A stretch of 7,530 bases of DNA, taken from Oxalobacteraceae bacterium (GTDB lineage Bacteria > Pseudomonadota > Gammaproteobacteria > Burkholderiales > Burkholderiaceae_D). Position numbers and translations under genes: made by a program. Location: contig PKWO01000526.1 in NCBI GenBank assembly GCA_003132085.1, positions 1-7,530 of the forward strand. Direction: 5' to 3'. Shown here one piece after another: positions 1-5,778 of the stretch (position 1 is the first letter of the stretch; every line of letters begins with the position of its first letter). The notes under the pieces were generated by a model. It ran no database searches and was not told where the DNA came from. It was given only the letters and a program-made list of their open reading frames with translations.

Positions 1-1
1 C

Positions 2-163
2 ACCGAGCTGGTCGAGGCCCTGGGCCCGGCCGGCGACCTGTTCGCCGAGGGCGAGGCGCGGGCCCTGAAGAGCGAGCGGGCCATGGACGCCCTGCGCGAG
101 AAGTTCGGCGCCGCCGCCGTGCAGACCGGCCGGGCGCTGAAGAGCGGCCCGCGCGCCCGCTAA
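2..163 (+). CDS. dinB: DNA polymerase IV (Y-family), C-terminal fragment
   Basis: The frame is open from the window edge to the TAA at 161-163 and gives the last 53 residues of a protein whose 5' part lies outside the window. The segment ERAMDALREKFGAAAVQTGR matches the usual end of the little-finger domain of alphaproteobacterial DinB proteins, where a helix of the type AMDxLRxKFG is followed by a short basic tail. DinB is an error-prone DNA polymerase that copies past damaged template bases; the little finger contacts DNA, and the catalytic palm would be upstream. Codon use is extremely GC-rich and agrees with the following ridA part but not with genes further right. A related Y-family paralogue cannot be excluded from this tail alone. 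Confidence 0.65.
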   Translation, partial: TELVEALGPAGDLFAEGEARALKSERAMDALREKFGAAAVQTGRALKSGPRAR

Positions 164-165
164 CA

Positions 166-213
166 CATCGTCAGCCTCGGTATTTCGCTTCGCGAAAACC
201 AAGGATGACGATG
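166..213. repeat. Long imperfect intergenic hairpin (REP-like palindrome)
   Basis: The left arm 166-188 pairs with the right arm 192-213 around a TTC loop. The paired blocks are CATCGTCA/TGACGATG, CCT/AGG, GGT/ACC and TTTCGC/GCGAAA, interrupted by two mismatches and one bulged base. It starts 3 bases after the dinB stop codon. No T-run follows, so it is not a standard intrinsic terminator, although it could protect the mRNA 3' end. The GTCATCC/CCGAGG character is reminiscent of palindromic repeats dispersed between alphaproteobacterial genes; that relation is inferred, since only one copy is in view. Confidence 0.6.
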
Positions 214-293
214 TTGGGAAGGACGTGGACATCCCCCTATGCGCTTTGCCTTGAGCGGCCCGCGCGCTATCTCAATTCCCTGCCCGTCGCTGC

Positions 294-298
294 GAGGA
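294..298 (+). promoter_or_regulatory. Ribosome binding site of the ridA-like gene
   Basis: GAGGA lies 6 bases before the ATG at 305. It fixes the start there rather than at the in-frame ATG at 239, which has no comparable site and would add 22 residues with no family resemblance. Confidence 0.6.
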
Positions 299-304
299 TC
301 CGCC

Positions 305-781
305 ATGCCCACCGTCGAACAACGTCTCGCCGCCCTGGGCATCGTCCTGCCCCAGCCGGTGGCCCCGGTGGCCAACTACGTCCCCTTCGTGCGCGTGGGA
401 TCGCTGGTCCACATCTCCGGCCAGATCTCCATCGACGCCGACGGCGGCATCAAGGGGACGGTGGGCGAGGACGTCGATCTGGAGCGCGCCGTCGCCGCCG
501 CGCGCCTCTGCGGCGTCAACCTGATCTCGCAGATGAAGGCGGCGGCCCAGGGCAACCTGGCGCAGGTGGTCAGTGCGTTCAGGCTCGACGGCATGCGCGG
601 CACCGCATTGGCGACACCGGCAATAGCTGCGGCACGAAAAGCGCCACCATCGCGCATTGCGGCGCCTGCCCGAAAGACCGCTAAAGCCGCGCCGCCCAGC
701 GTTGCGCAGGCTGTATCGAGGTCATTGCCATCGCCCGGCGCCGCGCCTGTTGCTGGGGGCGATGAATGGGAAGAGTTCTAA
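305..781 (+). CDS. Chimeric ORF: RidA-family N-terminus fused to a chemotaxis-receptor tail
   Basis: The 158-residue ORF has two unrelated halves. Residues 1-89 (starting MPTVEQRLAALGI, with NYVPFVRVGSLVHISGQIS and AAARLCGVNLISQ) are the N-terminal part of a RidA/YjgF-family protein of about 150 residues; members of this family deaminate reactive enamine/imine intermediates, but this subfamily is poorly characterised. Residues 90-158 do not continue that fold. They form an Ala/Pro/basic linker ending in GGDEWEEF, the layout of a chemoreceptor C-terminus. The last third of the RidA fold, including the region that carries the active-site arginine in classical RidA, is missing, so the product is probably non-functional. 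Codons ending in A or T rise from 5 of 89 to 27 of 69 at the join. Either the gene was broken by a recombination event, or two sequences were joined during assembly. Confidence 0.75.
   Translation: MPTVEQRLAALGIVLPQPVAPVANYVPFVRVGSLVHISGQISIDADGGIKGTVGEDVDLERAVAAARLCGVNLISQMKAAAQGNLAQVVSAFRLDGMRGTALATPAIAAARKAPPSRIAAPARKTAKAAPPSVAQAVSRSLPSPGAAPVAGGDEWEEF
572..781 (+). pseudogene. 3' remnant of a methyl-accepting chemotaxis protein gene
   Basis: From about codon 90 of the chimeric ORF the sequence reads SAFRLDGM, then a flexible stretch rich in Ala, Pro, Lys and Arg, and ends GDEWEEF. Chemoreceptors commonly end in a disordered linker followed by a xWxxF pentapeptide (NWETF in E. coli Tsr/Tar) that tethers CheR and CheB; EWEEF fits this. 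The preceding VVSxFRL is also typical of the end of the receptor signalling helix. Everything upstream (ligand domain, membrane segments, HAMP, signalling hairpin) is absent. The remnant has the same orientation as ridA and is followed by a terminator, as expected for an intact receptor gene end. Confidence 0.65.
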
Positions 782-843
782 CTCCAGACTTTGGTCGCTT
801 AACTGACTCGAATGATCGGTCGACATAGCCTGAATGTTTAACG

Positions 844-879
844 AACGGCCCGATGTTGTTGACATCGGGCCGTTTTTTT
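844..879 (+). terminator. Strong Rho-independent terminator
   Basis: The arms CGGCCCGATGT (846-856) and ACATCGGGCCG (862-872) pair perfectly over 11 bp around the loop TGTTG; flanking AA/TT can extend the stem to 13 bp. Seven Ts follow at 873-879. It lies 62 bases after the chemoreceptor-tail stop codon, so it probably terminated the original mcp transcript and now insulates the region downstream. Confidence 0.92.
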
Positions 880-1070
880 ACGCACTGGCGAAATTTCATT
901 GGTGCAGCGTCACCCCTCGTCGGCGTTGAAGTGCGGCTGTCGCATCGTGGTGCGCGGTCTTGCACAATCTCGTTCACGGTCCCACTCCGATAGTGCGTCT
1001 TATGCGGGTCTGTTCGGAATCCGGTCACGAAGAGTGGCCTGGTATAGACAGGTGTGCGCCGAATCATAAG

Positions 1071-1099
1071 TTGATATCAAAAGGCAATAAAAATTAAAC
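1071..1099 (+). promoter_or_regulatory. Candidate sigma70-type promoter (weak)
   Basis: TTGATA at 1071-1076 is followed after 17 bases by TTAAAC at 1094-1099, inside the most AT-rich part of the window. The -10 match is poor. It would read toward the defence genes. The assignment rests on hexamer likeness and spacing only. Confidence 0.2.
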
Positions 1100-1104
1100 G
1101 GTTA

Positions 1105-1116
1105 GCATCATGATGC
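1105..1116. promoter_or_regulatory. Perfect 12-bp palindrome, possible operator
   Basis: GCATCATGATGC is identical to its reverse complement. It starts 6 bases after the candidate -10 box and ends 4 bases before the second CATAAG repeat. Position and symmetry fit a dimeric repressor site, but no regulator gene is visible nearby. Confidence 0.25.
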
Positions 1117-1377
1117 GTCCCATAAGATTTCATTGAAATACACCCATAAGTTGTCATTATCACCGGCACGGGGGCGCATAAGCTGTCATTTTCGCAAAGA
1201 CGCGATTTTACGGCGATTTCCTGATGTTGATTTGGTAGCGGGGCGGTCGTATAAATTTTGCGCTACGCGTCATTACCTTGTTGATCTGCCCGACGTTGGT
1301 CCACAGTTTTTCAGATGCCACATTGCGTTCCGCTGTAGAATATTGCTAATTTGAAAATGGTAAAAAGGCAATCGCCA

Positions 1378-1722
1378 ATGGGGAAGCCGCCAACAAGTCA
1401 CGATTTCTTGCAGGACAGCTATGGCTTTGCCAACGAGGCGGGCCATGTCAGGGCATATGCCGATGCCGAAACAACCGATGCTGAGCTATACCGGATCATG
1501 GTGGCGCAGGCGCTGCGTGAAGGAAGATTTCGAAACAAGGCAGAGTTCGACCAACAAGTTCGGGCATTGGGAACGGTTGAACAAGCCGATGCCGTTATTG
1601 CATTCAGGCAAATCAGGTACGAGTGCCGGGCTTGGCAATATGGGAATCGAATGGTATGCGATTGTAGAGCGACGTGGATGGTAGGCGATCCAGACCCGCC
1701 AAATTGCAGACCGATTGACTAA
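1378..1722 (+). CDS. Hypothetical protein, 114 aa
   Basis: I do not recognise this protein. The ATG at 1378 was chosen because AAAAGG (1363-1368) lies 9 bases upstream. In-frame starts TTG 1351 and ATG 1357 would add 9 or 7 residues but have no ribosome binding site. The product is soluble-looking, with no signal peptide or membrane segment. An acidic/helical middle (ETTDAELYRIMVAQALREGR) is followed by a C-terminal part with four cysteines (YECRAW, VCDCRATW, NCRPID), which could bind metal or form a small fold. It sits 123 bases upstream of the gajA-like gene in the same direction, so it may be an accessory or regulatory gene of that locus, or a short spurious frame. There is another open frame across the same bases (1421-1684), so the coding call is modest. 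Confidence 0.45.
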   Translation: MGKPPTSHDFLQDSYGFANEAGHVRAYADAETTDAELYRIMVAQALREGRFRNKAEFDQQVRALGTVEQADAVIAFRQIRYECRAWQYGNRMVCDCRATWMVGDPDPPNCRPID

Positions 1723-1834
1723 ACCTGCATTCAGATTCCATGCACCGTTCAATCAGAACGGCGACCTGACGTGGCGTAGCACCTGTACTGCGTTGGCGTT
1801 TGCGTAATCGCTAAGAAGATCAAAGATTATATTC

Positions 1835-1843
1835 AGGGAGGTG
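1835..1843 (+). promoter_or_regulatory. Strong ribosome binding site of the gajA-like gene
   Basis: AGGGAGGTG is an almost full complement of the 16S rRNA 3' end and ends 2 bases before the ATG at 1846 (core GGAGG ends 4 bases before it). It is the best Shine-Dalgarno sequence in the window and fixes the start. Confidence 0.8.
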
Positions 1844-1845
1844 CA

Positions 1846-3963
1846 ATGCGGATAGAAAAGGTCAAAGTGGAAGGTTTCCGGCTTCTCGCAGACGTCGAGA
1901 TTATGCTGGAGGCGATTTCCACGGTGATTGTCGGACGCAATAACAGCGGTAAGACCTCGCTAACCGACGTCTTCGACCGGATTGCAAGTGATGCTGGCCC
2001 ACGGTTTCGCCTTGAAGATTTCTCGGCTGGGATACGTCAGAAATTCAACGAGGCACGGCAGCTTCGAATATCTGGGGCCTCGCCTGAGGATGTGCTTGCC
2101 GCCTTGCCGAGGATTACAGTCACGATAACGTTCCGATACAGCGCCGACGCGCCCGATCTTGGTCCCCTTGCACCATTTATTATCGACCTCGACGCCGGCA
2201 GCACGACGGCCATCGCGCGCGTTGAATATGGACCAACACTGGCGACGCTGCAAACGTTGTTCGACACTCCCGCGCCAGCAGAAGGCGTGAATGAAGTTGC
2301 TCATTTCTACCGATGCTTGAAAGAGACGCTTCCAAAGGCGTACGCCATCCAAGTTGCGGCGATTGATCCGACTGATCCTTCCAATCGTCGCAACTTCGAC
2401 GGCACCGCAGCTCTTTCCGCTGTCCTGCAATGTAACCTCGTCCGCGCGCAACGTACCCTTGATCCGGCCAAGTATGGTGACGCCGATGTGATCGGGAAAC
2501 TGCTCGGCACGCTTTTCAAGACGGCGACTGCGCCGACTGCCGCTGCGGCAGATCAGGAACTGACTGTCAGGCTAAAGGCGTCCGTCGAGGCAATAGAGCG
2601 CGGGGTGCAAAGTGATTTCGATGAATTGCTGAAAAATCTCTTGCCCGCTTTGGAAGCGTTTGGCTTCCCAGGATTGAACGACGCCGAGCTTCGCCCGGAA
2701 ACGTCACTGAATGTCGAGGCACTGCTATCGGATCACACGAAAATCGTGTACGCCGGTGCGGACGGCGTTCATCTTCCGGAAGGCTACAACGGGCTGGGGA
2801 CGCGCAATCTCATATACATGCTCCTGCAGCTTGAAAGCTATCACAAGGCCTATCGTGCGCGAGCGACTCGCCCAGGCATCCATCTTATTTTCATTGAAGA
2901 ACCGGAAGCTCACCTGCACCCGCAAATGCAAGACGTATTCATCAACCAGCTCAATGCTGCGGTCACAAAACTTTCGGAAAAATATCCTGATGAGCCAATT
3001 TGGCAAGTGCAGTTCGTTATTTCGACGCATTCGGCCCATATGGCAAACGCAGCGAAGTTTGATGCGATACGCTATTTCCTAAATGACCAGCCAAGTGCCG
3101 ATGGGCCTCGGCGGACGAAGGTGAAGGATTTCAAGAAAGGCGCAGCGACCATTCGCCAAGAGGACCAGGAATTCCTTCATCAATACATGACGCTGACGAA
3201 GTGCGATTTGTACTTTGCCGACAAGGCGATCATGGTTGAAGGTGTTACCGAGCGCATCCTAATGCCTCGCTTGCGCGAAATCGTGGATTTGAATCTTGCT
3301 GACAAGCATAAGCTGGTACGCCAATACGTCACGGTGGTCGAAGTTGGTGGCGCTTATGCCCACCTGTTCTATCCGTTACTCGACTTCCTGGAGTTGCGGA
3401 CACTCGTTATAACTGATCTCGACACCGTTCATGCCGTGGTCAAGGAAAACAAGAACAGACAACAGGTGACCAAATGGGAAAAATGTCCGGTCGCTGCCGG
3501 TCAACGCACTTCGAATGTCGCGATTCGAGAATGGTTCAGATCGAAAGAGGAAAAGGAGACTGAAGGCTGGCAGAGCACGCCTCCTCCTCAACTTGTACCT
3601 GAACAGCTTGCTGCCACGACGAACGAAGACAAGATAGACGGCTTCAGGCGCATCGCCTATCAGGTGCCAGAAAACCCGGATGTCGCAGTTTGCGCTCGCA
3701 GCTTCGAGGACGCGCTGATTCTTGCGAATCCGGACCGATTTTCGGAGCAGGGAGAGCTGGTCGACGCAACCGAGGCATGGGAAATTGCAGCAGACCTCCC
3801 CAAGGCAGACACGGCATTGCGATTCGCCCTGCGTGAGCATGATTGGGTCGTTCCCCGCTATATTAAAGAGGGATTGATTTGGCTATCGGAGCCTCCGCCG
3901 CCGCCAGCAGTTGATTCGCTCATACCGCAAGACGTTGTCTCCGAAAATGGGGTGACGAATTGA
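1846..3963 (+). CDS. gajA: Gabija-type OLD-family ATP-dependent endonuclease (GajA-like)
   Basis: The 705-residue protein has an ABC/SMC-like ATPase followed by a TOPRIM nuclease, the layout of OLD nucleases. Visible are the N-terminal strand KVKVEGFRLL, Walker A GRNNSGKTS (residues 30-38), a signature-like NGLGTRN (315-321), Walker B LIFIEEPEAHLHP (347-359) and the H-loop STHSAH (393-398). The TOPRIM domain starts at AIMVEGVTE with Glu465 and Glu469, continues with VVEVGG (497-502), and has the metal-binding DLD at 524-526. A proline-rich tail (EPPPPP, 682-687) ends it. A class 2 OLD gene next to a UvrD-like helicase defines Gabija, where GajA cuts phage DNA and is restrained by nucleotides until these are depleted. 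At 705 residues it is longer than the 578-residue Bacillus cereus GajA; the extra length is after the DxD motif and in the ATPase insert. All key motif residues are present, so it looks functional. The stop overlaps the helicase start by 4 bases. Confidence 0.88.
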   Translation: MRIEKVKVEGFRLLADVEIMLEAISTVIVGRNNSGKTSLTDVFDRIASDAGPRFRLEDFSAGIRQKFNEARQLRISGASPEDVLAALPRITVTITFRYSADAPDLGPLAPFIIDLDAGSTTAIARVEYGPTLATLQTLFDTPAPAEGVNEVAHFYRCLKETLPKAYAIQVAAIDPTDPSNRRNFDGTAALSAVLQCNLVRAQRTLDPAKYGDADVIGKLLGTLFKTATAPTAAAADQELTVRLKASVEAIERGVQSDFDELLKNLLPALEAFGFPGLNDAELRPETSLNVEALLSDHTKIVYAGADGVHLPEGYNGLGTRNLIYMLLQLESYHKAYRARATRPGIHLIFIEEPEAHLHPQMQDVFINQLNAAVTKLSEKYPDEPIWQVQFVISTHSAHMANAAKFDAIRYFLNDQPSADGPRRTKVKDFKKGAATIRQEDQEFLHQYMTLTKCDLYFADKAIMVEGVTERILMPRLREIVDLNLADKHKLVRQYVTVVEVGGAYAHLFYPLLDFLELRTLVITDLDTVHAVVKENKNRQQVTKWEKCPVAAGQRTSNVAIREWFRSKEEKETEGWQSTPPPQLVPEQLAATTNEDKIDGFRRIAYQVPENPDVAVCARSFEDALILANPDRFSEQGELVDATEAWEIAADLPKADTALRFALREHDWVVPRYIKEGLIWLSEPPPPPAVDSLIPQDVVSENGVTN
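3949..3955 (+). promoter_or_regulatory. Ribosome binding site inside gajA for the TTG-started helicase
   Basis: GGGGTGA lies within the last gajA codons, 4 bases before TTG 3960. It supports the rare TTG start and translational coupling. No in-frame ATG before the Walker A motif offers a better alternative. Confidence 0.5.
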
Positions 3964-5687
3964 CGGACGTCTCACTTAATCCAGCGTTAGTTGCGGCCAA
4001 GGAGGCGCAGGAAAAGGTTGATGCCTGCCTTGACGCTGGACACAGCTTTCGGCTTGAAGCGGGTGCAGGTGCGGGCAAGACATATTCCCTGGTTGCGGCG
4101 CTCAAACGGCTCGTCGCCGAGAAAGGTGCCAAGTTCCTTCAAGCAGGTCAGAAAGTGGCCTGCATCACTTTCACGGAAGTTGCGCGCGACGAGATCAGGC
4201 AGGAAATTGAGGAACACCCTGCGATACTCGTCGATACCATCCATGCTTTTTCATGGGCGTTTCTGGCGAAATTTCAGAAGGCGTTGCGCGGTCTCGTGGC
4301 CGAGCTTGACGACCGGCAGGAAAAAATCGAGGAAGGTGGCGGTATTGGCGAGAAGCCTGTTGAATACAGCTTCGGCTTTTTCGGCGTCGAAGAAAACAAA
4401 ATCACCCTCGGTCACGACGATATTCCATCGTTCATGGCGAAATTGCTCTCGCAGAAAAAATTTCGAATGCTATTGACACAGCAATTTCCTGTGATCTTCA
4501 TCGACGAATATCAAGATACCGACAAGAATTTCATGATGGCGATTTTGGAACATTTCCTGCAGACCGGGGAGGGGCCATTGATAGGTCTGTTTGGCGACCA
4601 TTGGCAAACGATTTATCGTGGCGAATATGACTTGGTGGAATTTCCTGTCGAAGGAATCGATAAAGGTGCAAATTTTCGTTCTGCACCCGCGATAGTGAGT
4701 GTGTTGAACAAGCTGCGCCCTGAACTTGAACAGGCTGTCAGCGATCCTGATGCCGAAGGAGAAGCCAGATTCTTTCACACAAATTCCTATCAAGGCGAAC
4801 GAACGAATAGTACGCATTCGAAAAACGACTTGCTACCTGATTTATCCCATACCGTGCGCGCCGCATTGCTTGAGCGCTTGGAGTCGGAGGGCTGGAACAT
4901 TAATAAAACCAAGGTCTTGATGCTTACCCACAACGCCCTTGCGGCGGAGCAGGGCTATCCATCGATTGCCGAGATTTATAATCGCAACGAGGCGTTTGCA
5001 AAAAAGGAAGATCCCACCATCAAATTCTTTGCAGAGACGCTGGAGCCGATGAGTGCTGCATATTCCGATGGCAGGTATGGCGAAATGTTCCGACTCTTTG
5101 GAAGTGCGCCTGCAATCAGGGCGCATGCCAATAAATTGGCCTGGCGGGGTAGCATGGACGCGCTGAATGACTTACGCACAAATGGAACAATTGGCGACGT
5201 CTTGGATCATCTCAAGCAAACCAGGCGACCGCAACTTCCTGATCGCGTCGTGCGGCGCGAAGAGGAACTAGACAGTTTGACCGTACAGCCTATCCCAGAG
5301 GAGTCCACGTCCCTGCTGCGTCACAGCAAGCTTCGTGAAGTTAAGTATGCCGAAGTGATACAGCTCGTAAAATTTGTCGAGGGGTATACACCATTCGCAA
5401 CCCAACATAGCGTGAAGGGCGCTGAATTTGAAAACGTGCTCGTGATTCTGGGTGGCGGTTGGAACCACTACAATTGGTCGCAGTTACTGGAGCTTTTGGA
5501 GACAAAGGCGCTAAACGGCAAGAACACCAAAGGTTATTATCGAGCCAGAAATCTGTTTTATGTGTCGATATCGCGACCGATGAAACGCTTGGCGGTTCTG
5601 GCGACCCAAACGATGCCTGACGCGGCACTCAAAACTGCTGCTCACCTGTTCGGCGCGGACAATGTCGAGGGTATTGCCGTGGAGTGA
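3960..5687 (+). CDS. gajB: Gabija-type UvrD-like helicase (GajB-like)
   Basis: The 575-residue protein carries all main superfamily 1A helicase motifs: I AGAGAGKT (34-41), Ia ITFTEVARDEI (69-79), DTIHAF (92-97), II VIFIDEYQDT (178-187, catalytic Asp182-Glu183), III GLFGDHWQTIY (209-219), IV GANFRS (236-241), V TQHSVKGAEFENVLV (481-495) and VI NLFYVSISRP (531-540, arginine 539). It is shorter than housekeeping UvrD or Rep (about 670-720) and somewhat longer than B. cereus GajB (494), as expected for OLD-associated helicases with reduced 2B domains. In Gabija, GajB binds GajA, senses DNA ends and uses up (d)ATP/(d)GTP, which activates GajA. The start is TTG, sharing TTGA (3960-3963) with the gajA stop, so the pair is translationally coupled. 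It ends in tandem stops TGA TAA. Codon use matches gajA. Confidence 0.88.
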   Translation: MTDVSLNPALVAAKEAQEKVDACLDAGHSFRLEAGAGAGKTYSLVAALKRLVAEKGAKFLQAGQKVACITFTEVARDEIRQEIEEHPAILVDTIHAFSWAFLAKFQKALRGLVAELDDRQEKIEEGGGIGEKPVEYSFGFFGVEENKITLGHDDIPSFMAKLLSQKKFRMLLTQQFPVIFIDEYQDTDKNFMMAILEHFLQTGEGPLIGLFGDHWQTIYRGEYDLVEFPVEGIDKGANFRSAPAIVSVLNKLRPELEQAVSDPDAEGEARFFHTNSYQGERTNSTHSKNDLLPDLSHTVRAALLERLESEGWNINKTKVLMLTHNALAAEQGYPSIAEIYNRNEAFAKKEDPTIKFFAETLEPMSAAYSDGRYGEMFRLFGSAPAIRAHANKLAWRGSMDALNDLRTNGTIGDVLDHLKQTRRPQLPDRVVRREEELDSLTVQPIPEESTSLLRHSKLREVKYAEVIQLVKFVEGYTPFATQHSVKGAEFENVLVILGGGWNHYNWSQLLELLETKALNGKNTKGYYRARNLFYVSISRPMKRLAVLATQTMPDAALKTAAHLFGADNVEGIAVE

Positions 5688-5720
5688 TAATCCGGCAATC
5701 TGCATTCTTGAACATCACTG

Positions 5721-5749
5721 TTGACGTGTCTCGGCCTTTCATTTTTTAA
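5721..5749 (+). promoter_or_regulatory. Candidate promoter before the nuclease-STAND gene
   Basis: In the 91-base gap after gajB, TTGACG (5721-5726) and TTTTAA (5744-5749) are separated by 17 bases. The -35 box is near consensus and the -10 box weak. The gap has no hairpin terminator, so read-through from gajB is also possible. Confidence 0.35.
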
Positions 5750-5778
5750 CATAGCGTGAATGTCAAGAGATATCAGTA

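Larger units (their letters stand above)
1065..1190 (+). repeat. Four direct copies of a CATAAGTTGTCATT-like repeat
   Basis: Copies lie at 1065-1078 (CATAAGTTGATATC), 1121-1134 (CATAAGATTTCATT), 1145-1158 (CATAAGTTGTCATT) and 1177-1190 (CATAAGCTGTCATT), all on the plus strand. Start-to-start distances are 56, 24 and 32 bases. The last copy continues TGTCATTTTCGCAAAGACG (1184-1202), similar to the TGTCATTTTC...GAAGACG terminal sequence of Tn402/Tn5053-like transposons. Such elements, like Tn7-like ones, carry several transposase-binding repeats at each end. No transposase gene is visible, so this would be a remnant end. Alternatively the repeats could bind a regulator of the downstream genes. 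Confidence 0.55.
880..1350. other. Non-coding spacer with no convincing gene
   Basis: No frame here has a plausible start, ribosome binding site and recognisable product. The left part (880-1060) shows no structure I can name. The part from 1060 to 1200 is AT-rich and holds the direct repeats, the palindrome and the weak promoter candidate listed separately. The part from 1200 to 1350 is featureless apart from a TAGAAT hexamer at 1336-1341 that could be a -10 box but lacks a matching -35. This is the transition between the GC-rich flank and the less GC-rich defence block. Confidence 0.6.

Noticed and set aside
205..684. Plus-strand open frame of 159 codons overlapping ridA
   Set aside because: Its product is an arginine/glycine-rich low-complexity sequence typical of an out-of-frame reading of a GC-rich gene; the overlapping frame has the ridA homology and ribosome binding site.
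823..837. Near-identical 15-base sequence ACATAGCCTGAATGT, repeated at 5749-5763 with one difference, considered as island attachment sites
   Set aside because: A 14-of-15 match is expected about once or twice by chance in a window of this size, and the second copy lies between two defence genes rather than at an edge.
681..1067. Minus-strand open frame of 128 codons across the mcp tail and spacer
   Set aside because: It runs antisense through the chemoreceptor tail and the intrinsic terminator, has no recognisable product, and is explained by the GC-rich shadow of the plus-strand frame.
1065..1190. Repeat array considered as CRISPR or plasmid iterons
   Set aside because: Repeats are short and diverged, with irregular spacing of 56, 24 and 32 bases, and no cas or replication-initiator gene is present.
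1133..1354. Plus-strand open frame of 73 codons just before the hypothetical gene
   Set aside because: It starts at TTG without a ribosome binding site and runs through two copies of the direct repeat. A faint likeness of its start to TnsA-type proteins was not convincing.
1745..1761. Hairpin CCGTTC-AATCA-GAACGG after the hypothetical gene, considered as a terminator
   Set aside because: The stem has only 6 bp and no T-run follows, so there is no support for termination before gajA.
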